This document shows positions 18,228 through 34,000 of a DNA stretch of 64,000 nt, piece by piece; within the stretch, counting starts at the first letter, position 1; each line of letters opens with the position of its first letter. Source of the DNA: Zygnema cylindricum (lineage: Eukaryota; Streptophyta; Zygnematophyceae; Zygnematales; Zygnemataceae); NCBI GenBank assembly GCA_037447655.1, contig JBBHKE010001372.1:1-64000 (forward strand), written 5' to 3'. A model generated the notes under the pieces. The model was not told the origin of the DNA. It did no database searches and saw nothing but the letters and a program-made list of their open reading frames with translations. The translations under genes were made by a program, and so were the position numbers.

Positions 18228-21785
<3,558 letters not shown>

Positions 21786-22319
21786 CTTTGATATTGTTCT
21801 GCAACTTTTTTCACTTAAGGTATTGGCCGAAAAACCAGAAATTAGGAAACCATAGGAGTATTAATATTGTGGACGTTGTGATCAAGTCAAGTCACGCTTC
21901 TGCCACACAACGGAAAGGAAAATGCAGTGAATCTTTTAGAAAGCAATGTCCTCCTGAACGATACATTGCTGTACTTCATGTCCCTAAAAGGAGTACCTCT
22001 TGAAGCAATGTTGTACTTTATGTCCCTAACAGGTGTACCAAGTTATTTCCGCACGAAACTACACACTCGAAATTGAAACTTGAAAACTGAAAACCACGGA
22101 CAGTGTTTTGGAGGTAATGGTTTCCTTCAAGTACATGAGTCGTCTCCTGTGAAGGATATCAGAGTACCAGAGTCTTTCGGAGCTGCCAATAACTCCTAAG
22201 TGAAAAAATTTCACTGGCAACAGTTTAGTTTTCTTGTAAAGGTTTGTTGTGTGTCCTGGTCGGAAGTGAGGCAAATGTTATTGAATACTTCGGGTTATGT
22301 AAACAGCTTTGTTTATTGA
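21786..22319. promoter_or_regulatory. Shared intergenic region of ADH-B and S-formylglutathione hydrolase
   Basis: 534 bases separate the two start codons, which point away from each other. Both promoters must fit here, which would allow co-regulation of the two steps of formaldehyde oxidation. A local repeat (cttcatgtccctaaaaggagtacc and ctttatgtccctaacaggtgtacc, about 21975 and 22018) is the only structured element noticed. Bidirectionality is inference from geometry. Confidence 0.55.
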
Positions 22320-25300
22320 ATGTCTCTAAAATCTTTCCGTGCTCTTTTTCCAACTTCACTGCTGCTTGCAAAGCAATCAGCAAGTTCTGTTTTCCGCCAA
22401 GGGAGTGACAGTTTTGGTTTCATATCTCAAACAGCATTTATTCATCAAAGGAAACACAGCACCGTTAGTATGGCGGCTCCCACGGAACTTTCTGTGACCA
22501 AGATGTTTGGAGGATTCAACAAGAGATACCAGCACGAGAGCACAACAGTAGGATGTCCCATGAAGTTTACAGTTTTCTTTCCACCTTCAGCAAACACGGA
22601 GAAAGTTCCGGTAAGAATCCGTTCCGTATTTTGCATTATGCACTTTACTTTCATGGTAATTTACTAGTCAATATTGGCTGTAAAACATTCTTAGTTGTGG
22701 GATCTAAGCTAATTTATTTAACTCTTGCCTTAAAGTGGCATGAAAATCGATAAAAAGAATATTGCATTTTTTGGATGGTGTATAAGCAATTTTGAAGCGG
22801 AGGAACCAGTCGGAGTACCTCGTTAACAAGGAATTGCTAAAGCATCGCAATGTAAATGTAAAAATAATCAGTGGCAATTTTTTTGATCAGCATGTGCTCT
22901 TTTAGTTGCCATAGTTTGCACAAACTTTTGTTGAATTAAATTGAAATAGACATGTACAAAATAAACTAAATGAACGTATTTGGTCGATTATGTAATGAAT
23001 GTTAGAGCATCCAAATTATGTTAAATAAAATCAGAAGTCATGCGTCTTTCTGTCTAAAACAAAACTGCCACCGAACTATTTATAGTAACAGACATGTATA
23101 ACAATAGTTGATTATAGCAATAAATAAAAAATGAGGTCTGCCCTTTTGGTGCTAGTTATTCATGCAATGAGTAATGTTGTCGATTTTTGGCAATAATTTT
23201 TTTGGTCCTGGCAGTTCACAACAACTCTCTTTTATTCGTGTGACCTATGAATTCTTCCATTGGTTCTTCCATTGGTTCTTCATCTGATTAGTGTTCAGTC
23301 CTCTTGCAGGTTGTGTATTGGCTATCCGGTCTAACCTGCACCGATGAGAACTTTATTCAGAAGTCGGGAGCGCAGCGTTCTGCTGCTGAGCATGGAGTTG
23401 CGTTGATTGCACCTGACACCTCTCCTCGTGGGTCTACTCGTCCCTGTTAAGCTTTTTTTCAAGCAGAAGAGGACAGACTGTTACCTTCTAATCTCTCAAA
23501 TATATTCTGGTCATGGAGTGGAACATGTTGGTCGACGAGATTCTGCATATTAAGCATGCCACCTTTTTTGCAAGAATCTGATGTAAGCAATTCATTTTGA
23601 CTTCTTATTTCCTATGTCCATAACATTTTTTTCTGGCTTATGCAGGAGGATTGAAAGTCGAAGGTGAAAGTGACAGCTGGGACTTTGGAGTTGGTAAGAA
23701 TCACTTCTGTTTCATGTTTGGCGTTTGTTTGAGCATATTTCTGCAATAGTTATGGTTAATCTTTTTTCATGTTTATCTTTGTGTTCGAGTGAGTGTTTTG
23801 CAATGACTCTTCCTAAAACGATGTAAATGTTGCCACGTGACTAAATGCCGCACCGTTATCGTTGGTCTTACTGTTTTTTTGTTTTTGACGACAGAAAATA
23901 TTGCAATCTAATGATGAAATAATGGAAAGAAACAATGGAAAGCTGTCTGTTGAACTTGTGAGTAACCATTTGTTGAAGTTATGGCCCTTGCATGCAGGTG
24001 CTGGGTTTTACTTAAATGCAACACAGCCCAAGTGGAAAAATTGGCGTATGTACGACTATATTGTCAATGAACTGCCCGAGTTACTCTCGACTAACTTCCC
24101 TCAGCTTGATTGTGATAGAGCATCAATTATGGGCCATTCAATGGGAGGCCATGGAGCTCTTACCTTGTTTCTTAAGAACCCTGGAAGGTACAAGGTGCGA
24201 TATCATTACATTCCATATTGCCTCTTGTGGTTCTGAGGAGTCATTGTGGGAGAGAAATGTGTTTTAAGGAATGGCTTATTGCTGGCTTCACGTATCATGG
24301 GATATGAGTCTATTCAAGAGATTAGTCACGATTTATGTTTTGTAGGAGAGTTTTCCAGTGAAATTATAGCTTAAGCAGACATACGGAGTAATTGTTTGCC
24401 AAAGCTGATCAAGTACACCGTGAATCCTTATTAGAGTTCGGAAATATTTAGAATGAGAACTGTATTAGTAGTAATAATTCTGTTTCCAGCCTAAATGGCG
24501 TGGACGATTGTGAACCGCAAAACTATGAGCATAAAGAAAAAGAACCATTGGTATTAGTAATGACTATTTGTGTTCAAAGGGCAAAAAACACTTTGCTCAC
24601 ATGGAACACCACAAAAAAGGGTTCTTGCTGGGCATTATTTACAACTTTAATTCCATTTCATACATAGTAATCGTTGCAGTCGCACTGACCTCCATTTTTT
24701 GAGGCAACGGTTTTTTTTTTTTTTTTTTTCGATGCTCCATAAACACGACTTATAGCCATGTCATGTCACGAACCAAACCAAGCTACAGTGCTCATCACTA
24801 TTAGAGTTAGTAACTCTAATTCAGGTGGATGTTTTTTTTACCCAAAATCATAAATTAGTGTCAATAACACTTCATAGTCATAATGAGTCACGTGGCAAAA
24901 CATACTTTAGTGTAGTTAATACTGTAAAACTGTAGTTAATTGCAAAACCACTTCTAACTCAAAGTTGTAAGCTGTAGTTGACTAATCTCATGGCCGTTGT
25001 GGTTATATGTGATGGCAGTCAGTTTCAGCGTTTTCTCCCATCTCAAACCCCACGTTATGTCCATGGGGAGAAAAAGCCTTTAGTGGATATTTGGGAGATG
25101 ATCGGTCTACTTGGGTGGTGGGCATCATAAACTCGACGACCTCCAAAACTTTGTATTGGTTAACTACAATGATTCAATTATTAATAATGTTAACATTGAC
25201 CTTGTCAAGCATTTTATCGATCAATTATTTGTTCCATCGTTGCAATCGGAAGTTTATTTCACTAGGAAAGGAGTTCAGGGAAATGCTTTTTCTTATCCTC

Positions 25301-26445
25301 CTAGTATACATGATTCTGTAGAGATCTTGTGTTTTAATAAGCATTTATATTCCCACTTCACTTTCGGCACAAGAAAAAAAAACTTTCGGTTGATTTCGTG
25401 TCGGTGAAAGATTTGGTGACATTAAGCATGTTATAATTGTTGTGTTGTTTCCAAATAATACTTAATTTTCTCTCTTTAACAACTCATTGCCATCACCATT
25501 TTTGCCTTTTTCCTTGTTGTTATTGGGATTCTTGAATCCCTAACGTTCTGAAATTTCAATGTTCATTTTGGGGAGAGGAGATGGTTAGAAGGACAAGCTA
25601 CTGATAATCTTAACCAAATAGTATATTTTAAACAATGTGAAATAGTCTAGTTAGTCTAGGGTTTTCATACTTAATTCATCCTTACGAACCCTTATATGCT
25701 GATGGCATATATGTCTTTCCAGACTTACGACGCGACGGAGTTATTGAAGCAATACAAAGGACCGACTCCACCTGAAATTTTGATTGACCAAGTGAGTTTG
25801 TTTTTTTGTTCAAAACGTTGTTTTGATTGACAAAAGTATGTTTGAGTTTTTTGGTTGAAAATGAATCGGGTTTTGGGTTAGTTTGGGAGTTTTTGCAAAA
25901 GTTTTTTCACCTGTTAATAAATAGATACGGGATTGCCTTAAATGACTTTTTTTTTATTAATGACATTTTGAATCATTTATTTTTTATGCATTAGGCTCTT
26001 GTCAAACCTTGTTAATCAATTTCGATTCGTTGAAGAAAAAAATACTAATAACAATAATAAGAACTTAGTTGTTTTGTGGTATTTTGTTACAAAGGAAAAA
26101 AAGAGGGAGGAACAATTTAGAATTGATATGTGGATTTTCTCAAATTGTAAAGGCCTGGGACACACCAAGTTCTTGAGTAAACTTACCACCGTTTCTTTAC
26201 TTTCATTCTTTTTTTATTTTTTTTGTTTGTTTTTTTTTTTTTTTTTGCAATTGCAATTGCAGGGCGATAAAGATAACTTTTATCACCTAAAACAGTTACT
26301 TCCAGAAAATTTTGTAGAAGCAAGCAAGTCGGTCGGTGTTCCGGTCCAGTTGAGACTCCAGGATGGTTATGACCATTCGTATTTTTTCATCGCCAGTTTT
26401 ATAGATGACCATGTGACTCTTCATTCTAAGGCTCTGAAAGCTTAG
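22320..26445 (+). CDS. S-formylglutathione hydrolase
   Basis: Serine hydrolase that splits S-formylglutathione into formate and glutathione, completing formaldehyde detoxification. Seven exons: 22320-22610, 23310-23427, 23646-23693, 23998-24194, 25019-25114, 25723-25791, 26263-26445 (1002 nt, 333 residues), all GT-AG and in frame. Motifs: [16 protein letters not shown], nucleophile elbow [11 protein letters not shown] (Ser near residue 200), PEILIDQG with the catalytic Asp, and DGYDHSYFF with the catalytic His. The first 50 residues ([20 protein letters not shown]..) form an organelle-type presequence. A second Met at residue 51 (22470, [11 protein letters not shown]) matches the usual cytosolic start, so dual targeting is possible. 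The neighbour ADH-B supplies the substrate. Confidence 0.95.
24700..24990. other. Intron stretch with poly-T and a TACACCG-type terminus
   Basis: Inside intron 4 of the hydrolase gene. A run of about 19 T lies at 24712-24730. It is followed by gctacagtgctcatcactat and ttagtgtcaataacac, words typical of the diverged TACACCG inverted-repeat family. No clean partner end was found. Confidence 0.3.
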
Positions 26446-27009
26446 TGGTCAGTGGGTGGTGGAAAACAGTGATGAGAGAATAGATACCAACTTGAAAATA
26501 AGGAGAGCAAAGCTTTCCTGCGGTGATGATTTTTGTCTATATGCTAAGTAGGACCCCAGCGTGACCCTGTATTGAAGAGTTGTGTTTTTAGTACGTATTG
26601 ACAATCGAAAGTAGTATTTTTATGACTCTTTTATGTCTTCTATGTGATTGTCGGTGGACTTTGTTTTTGTGAAGTTCGAGGCAACCTGGCTGATAAGTGA
26701 TTATGTTTCTTGGTTATGATGTTGTTGGTATTTGTATTCCATGCTGAAGAAGTCAGGCTGAGAATTAGACGTGATTCAAACCAAAAAAAAAAGCGGTATA
26801 ACATTGGATGTCGAACATTGCCAACATCGCAACAACAATAAAGAAACAGTGAATATACAAATGCTGCAAACGCTTTCGAGAGCACGACACTCTTCCCATT
26901 CTGTCATTCTGTTAGATTTATTAATATGGATAGAGTTTGTGCAATAACTGCATGCCTAAAACACCCAAGTAGCAAAAACTAACAAACGAAACATCAAAGG
27001 AAAGAGCTA
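26446..27009. other. 3' flank of the hydrolase gene
   Basis: No gene recognised. It contains the 3' untranslated region of the hydrolase gene and the junction with the minus-strand retroelement. Confidence 0.4.
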
Positions 27010-29000
27010 ACACTTATCAACAAAACCCCAACATAACTAAAAATCTACGCAAAGCAACCACGTAGGTCCCCGAACCCCGGAGGAGCACGAGGAGGAAGTT
27101 CCGCGACACATCGATGATCCATAGTCGCAATAGACGATCCAAGGAGGATAGAAGCCTATACTCGCTGAAGGGCCACCGATAAACGTTGACGGTAAAAGGA
27201 AGGAAGTACTGAACCGACGGGCTCCCAGGTCCTCGCCGCTCGAACGAACATCGACCACAAGCACGGAGGAACTCGTCCAAAGCAACACCCAAACAACCAA
27301 ATATCTCGACCGCCATCGGAATGAAACCATCCATTGCATCGCGATGGGCATAATCACGCTCCTTCCTCTTAGCCGCGTCGCGTGCGGCCACACCCACATG
27401 TCGAGCTGCCTGACTGACAACTGTATCAGAGGTAGGGTTCACCAAAACAGGGTCACCAAATGTACGACGCGCACCATCAAGTAATACAATGTCAATCCGA
27501 CGGGAAGAAATAATGTTGGAAACTTCCCGACGGACAGAATATCCCCCCTCGGAAGCGATAGTAGCAATGGTGTCTCGAATCGTGTCGTGCGCCCGAATCA
27601 ACTCGCCCCCGTGGGAGCAACGAAGCAAATGAACGACGTCGGGCTCAAGAACGTGGTCACAAGCAAACAAGAGAGCCAAGCAAAGGTGGGTGAGGGAGGC
27701 CAAGCCGAAACCTAAGGGTCATGGTGAATTGAGCCGAGGTGAATCACAGGGTAGATAAGATAGGGATAGCCAATAGCCAAGCTCCGGAACCAGGTCTGCA
27801 ACAGGAAAGAAAGCGTGCACGCGAAGTATCAGAAGGAAGCGCCTCGAGAAGCTCGGACTTAATAGTGGCGACAACCTTATCCGAAATAGATTCCTGAACA
27901 CGTGCAACTGATGTCGAAACAAGAGTTGAAAGAATTGGCATATCCGCGATAGCAGCAGAAGTAAGAGAACGAGATGCATCGAGAAGGGACCGCTGGAAGT
28001 CAAGCACACCGTCTGAAACTCGAGGTACAACTGTAGCAAGAATAGGAGTGTCCCCAGCCAAAAAACGAGAGACAATAGTGGAGGCAACAAGACACCAACT
28101 TCCCAAATAGGCAACGGGAGCAACCCGGGCTGTCGACAGTAAACCCAAACCACCTAGAGACTGGAAGAGAGGCCTAGATACGGGCTGGATACGGGATGCA
28201 AGCCCAGACTCACGATCAAAAGCCCCATGACCTAATAAAGTATGAAGGACGTCCATGAGGCGATCGTCAAATGCACAAAGGGACGACACAAAAGTAGGAG
28301 TGGGAGGGGAAGTACGAGTTAGGTAGGAGGGGCGATGGGGGAAACATCGGGTCAAGAGTGCAAAAGCCACTTGGGGATCAGAAAGGTGAGGAATGTCATC
28401 CACATGGGACAAATCTGTTTGAAGAGCAGAATCAAGAAATTGCTAGATGCAAAAATCAGAACCGCGAGGGCAACCTAACACACGAATTCCTTCGGATGGA
28501 GGAGTCTGAAAACCATAAGGGGGAGTGAAATAAGAAGGAAAAGCACGAAAAGACCAAACAACACACTTAGTGGGTTAGACAGAAAGATTGAGTTAAGCCA
28601 AACGATCTTTAAAAAAGGTATAGGCCGGTAAAACTTGGTCCAAAGGACCCATAATGTCTGTGTCGTCTGCAACTTAAGGGAAGAGGCAAGATGGAAAAGC
28701 GGTCGCGGAAGCTCGGAGGGCTCGGTAATGTGCAAAGGCAAACAAAAGGCCGCCAAGAGGATCGCCCTGACGAGTACACATCGTGGAAGAAAGGGGGACC
28801 AAATCACCATCAATGGAAAATGAGAGGTTGCTGCTCAAAGCATAAAAGGCCCTCACAAAGATAAAAATAGGAGCTGTGGGAGGACGATCCAATATCATTC
28901 CAGCTTTCTTACCAATTTTCATCATCACAATTTTCACTAAAACAATGTTCATCATAAGAAATTTCATCATAACGATTTTCGTAAATTCCAATTTTCATGA
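27010..29000 (-). mobile_element. 5'-truncated non-LTR retroelement (RT and endonuclease-like C-terminus), inactive
   Basis: Reading the minus strand, the reverse-transcriptase core TRQGDPLGGLLFA is at about 28735-28775. It is followed in another frame by the catalytic VADDTDIMG (about 28650-28672). A long thumb region follows (28412-27744, with SLGGLGLLS). The C-terminal segment (27703-27017) has a GGELIRAHDTIRDTIA stretch and a VRREV..RRIDIVLLDG patch. That patch resembles the restriction-type endonuclease motif of some LINE-like elements. Frames change at several points and the 5' part with the early RT motifs is missing. The family is recognised by pattern only; the endonuclease reading is tentative. 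Confidence 0.75.
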
Positions 29001-30119
29001 ATCCAACTTTCCATGGAGGTGATTTGTTCTGTTAGGATCGACAGGCTGGCAAGTCAAAGGCTTCCTTATGGACAAAAGTTATATTAGGGTTTTTGTACAT
29101 TGGTGGACTCATAAGTCGAATGTTTCTTTACGGACAAATTTATATCAGAGATTTTGTACATTGGCACTCTCATAAAGATATAAAGAGTTTGTGTTTGTAT
29201 TCACTTATGGTTGTATTTCTCCAATTTTGAAATCAATTGCAAACGTACTTGGAGCCCCTTTTGTACCCCCGTACTCAGATTGTTTACCATTGTGCTTTTT
29301 AATTAATCCTATCTTTGTCTTACTGAATTATTCATCTTTTTATTTGATGTGAAATCAGTGTAACGAAGGTGTTATGGTAGGCTCTCACTCGTGTTCATTT
29401 TATTGTTTTTTTGTTGTTTTTTTGTTGTTTTATTTGTTGATGTTTTGATGTTGATGTTGCAGAGATGTATTGCTTGTTGCTATTAGTGTTGATGTCACAA
29501 CAAGATTTTATTAAAAAACGCGATGTTAAACCATCCGAGTCCATGGGAACAAAAAGGGGCGGCAATGCTAAAACCGAAAAACTACATGAAAGCAAAAAGC
29601 AAGCAAGGTGAAAGAAACGAACACACAGGAAAATGGCATATAAAACAAAGACACTCACCATTCTAAGGATTGTTTTAGCGAATATTGACTGTAAATATAT
29701 GACAAATGATGAAGTACAAATGATGAAGTTCAAAAGTTTACTGTTCACTGTCTATTTAAATTAATTTAATAGCACATGTTTTTGTTTCCTTTCTTGTTAA
29801 ATTGGGTACCACCTGATACGACATTGATTTTGACACAAAATGAGGTGTCAACCAGCTGAATTGGAAATTAAACCGACCTCCATTATTAGAGTAGAACATT
29901 TTTCGAGAAATCTTTTTCCATAGGCAAGCAATCAAAAGGTAACGGTTTTACCTTTTCATAGTGATGGCTAGCTTCAAAATAGGAAACCTCTGTGATGAGA
30001 AAAAATACAATAAAATGTACTTTTAACCGCCTGAAAAATGCTTGACACTTATAAAGATGGGCTCTGTACTGGTCGTTTGGAAAAGTCTGCCGATTTTCGA
30101 ATTCTAATTGTGTTACATT
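29001..30119. other. AT-rich interval with a tandem duplication
   Basis: Two diverged copies of a roughly 60-base unit ending in tttttgtacattgg lie at about 29044-29164. Degenerate attttcatcata words precede it at 28915-29000. A minus-strand frame at 29395-29748 is low-complexity and not convincing. No gene seen. Confidence 0.45.
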
Positions 30120-30830
30120 TGTTGAGATTTGAAATCTTTAGTTTAGTAAATAGAGTAGACCAAAAAGACTTAGAATAGTATCTAAATAGACTTACCTTTA
30201 TTAGAGTTACAATAGCCAAAGTACAATAGAGTGTATTGTCCTTTGCAGGTTTTACGGAGTGGCGTCGACACGCGTCACGCAGCAAACAATTGAAATCGCC
30301 AGATCAGACGGACAGAATCTGATCCGGATACCTCGGAAAATATATGGTACGGCTATTTTGGTTTCATACGAAATTTTGGAAGTATATGGTACGGAATGTT
30401 TTTATGATCATTAAATGGAGACGTCCGGATATTTCGGAAATAAATTGTACGGTACGACTTATGAACATTGATTTTGAGAGACGTCGACGGACGTGATTCA
30501 CGTGGGACCACAAGTGACGAAGCACTATGGTGCTTCATACTACACTACGATAGTCGGCCGGACTTTAGCGACTACTGTGACTAAGCACCTGGAACATTTT
30601 GTACGGTTCGTCACCTGAAAATATTTGAATAACAAAGTTTTGTAGTTTAGTGTATTAAAAATTAGTGTTTCATTAATTAGGTTTTTGGAAAAAAATAAGT
30701 TGGTTTTTGGAGGTACTCTAGGTACAGTAAACTACAGGCTGGATTCTTTGTCGTTAGTGGGATGGTTCGGTAGTACGATCACCCGAATTAGTGTGACCAG
30801 TAGATACTCACTGTGAGTATATATTTTAGG
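30120..30830 (+). repeat. 5' LTR of copia element 1
   Basis: Shares long stretches with 36006-36920, including the accacgcgtcacgcag-like and gtagatactcactgtgagta words. The right edge is estimated. Confidence 0.6.
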
Positions 30831-31077
30831 AGGACTTAGCCAATTTTGTATCATCCAGTTTTGAGAAGATGATTTTCTAAGGGCAATTTTTGGGAAACTT
30901 CCAAACATCATATCTTATGGTTTACTTGTTCATTTAGGCTGCAATTTTGGGAATTGTCAATTTACTGTATTTTGTATCACCGTAGCAAATTTGAAGCATT
31001 TTGGCATTCTGAGTCATATTTTGTGTCAGTTCAAATTTGCCCGTTAAGTAGGTACTTTGATAGTTTATGTTGTTTTC

Positions 31078-34000
31078 ATGTCTACTTCCACTACTACTGC
31101 TCGTTCTCCGCCTGCAACGGTGGTTGTAGAACAACAGGTTCTGGGCCTTTCGGCAAGAATTCCTATCTTCAATGGCCAAAAGTATGCGTAATGGGCGGCA
31201 ATGGTTGATTCGTCGTTTGAAACTGCTGACTTATTGAAGGTCTAAGATGACTCCCTTGATGAAACACATCCAACTTGGGCGAAAAAGAATTCCATGGCAA
31301 GGAACAATCTAATCCTTTGTATTTCAGAAAATTTGGTCATGTCTCGACAGAAAATGAAGAAGGCGAGCGAGATTTGGAAATCACTAAAATCTGCTTTTGA
31401 GAAAGCGAATGTTCAAGAGGAGCTACTGGTGGCTGGAAAAATTTGGGGATACAAATACTCGGGGGGAACTATGGTCGAGTATTGTGACAATTTTCGTGCC
31501 CTCATTGATGCTCACTCTTCTGTTGGGGGGTCATTTCCTGAGTTTCAACAAGCAGCTCTGTTCATTAGAGGTCTCCCTCGTAGCATGAAGGGTGTGTCAG
31601 TTCAATTAAAGAGTCATGATAAAGCTAGCCGGTCATTTCAGTTAGCGTATAATCTTATATTAAAGGAAGAGACTAATACTAAACTCCTTGAAGGAGAAGG
31701 AAAAGTTGAAGCATTTGCCACAGACTTTGACAAAAGAAATCAGATTAATAAGAACATGAGTCAGATAAACCAAAATCACAATCAGTTTAATCAAAGACAA
31801 AATAGGTCATCTACTTCTACTTGTTTTTATTGTTCTAAGAAGGGTCATGGATACAGGTACTGTCCTAAACTGAAAAAGGCTAATGAGACAGGTTTACACA
31901 GGCCAAGTTGGCAGCAAAGCCAGTATCACAGAGGTTTTTCTGGAAATCCTTCCCGTGGAAATGCTCTTTTCTCAGCTTCTGCAATTGATGCATATGAGTC
32001 TCTAAGCTTCAATGAGCAAGAGGAGCCAAAGTTATTTGCTATGGCGGCTGCCATGGAGGGTCCAAAGGATGCAGGATGGATCATGGACACAGGAGCGTCT
32101 GCCCACATGTGCTGGAACAAAGCGGCTTTTACGAATCTGCAACAAACATCTCCAAGGAGTTTCTACTATGTTTGTGGCATGAGTGTTCAAACCTCAACTC
32201 AGGGTGGTGTATCTTTAATGGTAGATGTGGGGGGAAAGTCGGTAGAGAGAACCCTTCACAATGTTCTGTATGTTCCAAACTTTAAAAAAAAATTGTTTTC
32301 TACATCATTAGTGGAGAGCAAACGCTTTGAAGTCATTCTGAAAGGAGGGAGACAGGTTGTAAGCAAGAAAGGGAAAGTAGCAGTAACATGAACTAGAGAT
32401 GCTAGCAAAATGTACCGGATGGACATGGCTGAATATAAAGAAAATGATGTTCTCTACTCCAGTGTCCAATCTGACAATGAGTTGTGGCGTAAAAGATTAG
32501 GACATATGAATTATGATAGTCTTAAGAAAATGGTGGATTCAGGAAAGGTTGAGGGAGTTTCTCTCAGTTCTCATCCTATAAAATCATGTGATGGTTGTTC
32601 ACTTGACAAGATTCACCAATTGCCATTTCCACAAGAAACAGACCACAAATCGGAGAAAGTTCTCGAGCTTATACACTCTGATGTTCTCAGTCCTTCACAA
32701 GTGGCTTCTGCTGGAGGCGTCCACTATATGGTTACTATTGAAAAGTAAGCTTTAGTATGTCTTAGAAATTTGAGTCTAGGACTTAGAATATTTTTGGAAT
32801 ACCAACTATTCAATATTGACCAAATTTAGTGTGGAATTTTTGTAGTATCTACACGAATAGTTATCTTTAAGTAAATTAGTGTGTACGGCCGCCAATGAAT
32901 GTGGACGTGATAAGAATCACCCGGATTTTTAGGGTAAAGATATTGTTAGTGGACAATTCTGGTCCAAACACTTAGATTTTTGTTAGTAGGTTGTCTGGTG
33001 AACCCTGTACATACGTTTTAGATGTTTTCTAGATCTTTTGAGTATTTAGTTCAATTAGGATTGATCAATTTGATACAGGATGTACATTCTACATAGAGTT
33101 TAAGGAAAAGAGAGCACTAAGTGCAGTTTTAGGTGTTTTGTGCTCGATTGTCTTTGATTTGCTTGTAGTACATGTTTGTTTGGTTGAAAGACCTCTTTCA
33201 TTTGTAGTTACATATTTTACAATATTGATCTAGTCTGATATGTATTCTAGTTGGGTTTGCTTCCGCTAACATGTCTGATAACATGTTTAGCTCCTGCTGG
33301 AAGTGCTCCAATTAGACCTAGTGCTCCACCTACTCCTCCAAGGACGAATATCCCAGCTGGTGCAAGTGTGACTCCTAGTGTGAGTGGATCACAGCCGAGT
33401 CTAAAAGCCCGTGACCTTCAACAATTACATTCACAGATGACTACTCGAGGTACACTAAAGTCTACTTCATGCAACATAAGAGTGAAGTCTTCATTCACTT
33501 CAAACACTACAAAGCGTGGGCGGAAAAGCATCATGGAGTTCCAATCTTAGCGTTGAAATCGGACAATGGGGGAGAATACACATCAAGCGAATTTGAGGAG
33601 TTTCTCCTTCAAGAAGGTATCAGTCACAATCGTACTGTTCCATATACACCAGAACAGAATGGTGTTTCTGAAAGATTAAATAGGACAATGACAGAAAGTG
33701 CTCGGTCCATGCTTGCAGATAAAGAGCTAGATTTGAAATTCTGGGCTGAAGCACTTAACTGTGTTGTTTATATTAAAAACAAAATTGCTTTTAGATCTCT
33801 TAGCACCACACCTTATGAGCTTTGGACAGGAGAGAAACCTGATGTTAGCCACTTTAAAATCTTTGGCAGCAAGTGTTTTATTCTAGGTACTTCACAGGAT
33901 AGGTGGAAAAAGGAGGCTAAGGGTTTACCATGAATTTTTATGGGGTATGATGATAATGCAAAAGGATATAGAGTTTTTGTATTTGAGAAACAGAAAGTGA

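Noticed and set aside
23901-23997. N-terminal extension [12 protein letters not shown].. in front of a hydrolase exon
   Set aside because: It is intron sequence; the acceptor at 23997 and the phase with the previous exon show the exon starts at 23998.
29395-29748. Minus-strand 117-residue frame rich in Leu/Phe
   Set aside because: Low-complexity AT-rich DNA next to a tgttgatgtt repeat; no homology pattern, no splice context.
30830-31077. tRNA primer-binding site of copia element 1
   Set aside because: No clear TGGTATCAGAGC-like site could be fixed; tttgtatcatcc-like words recur but the LTR edge is not sharp enough to decide.
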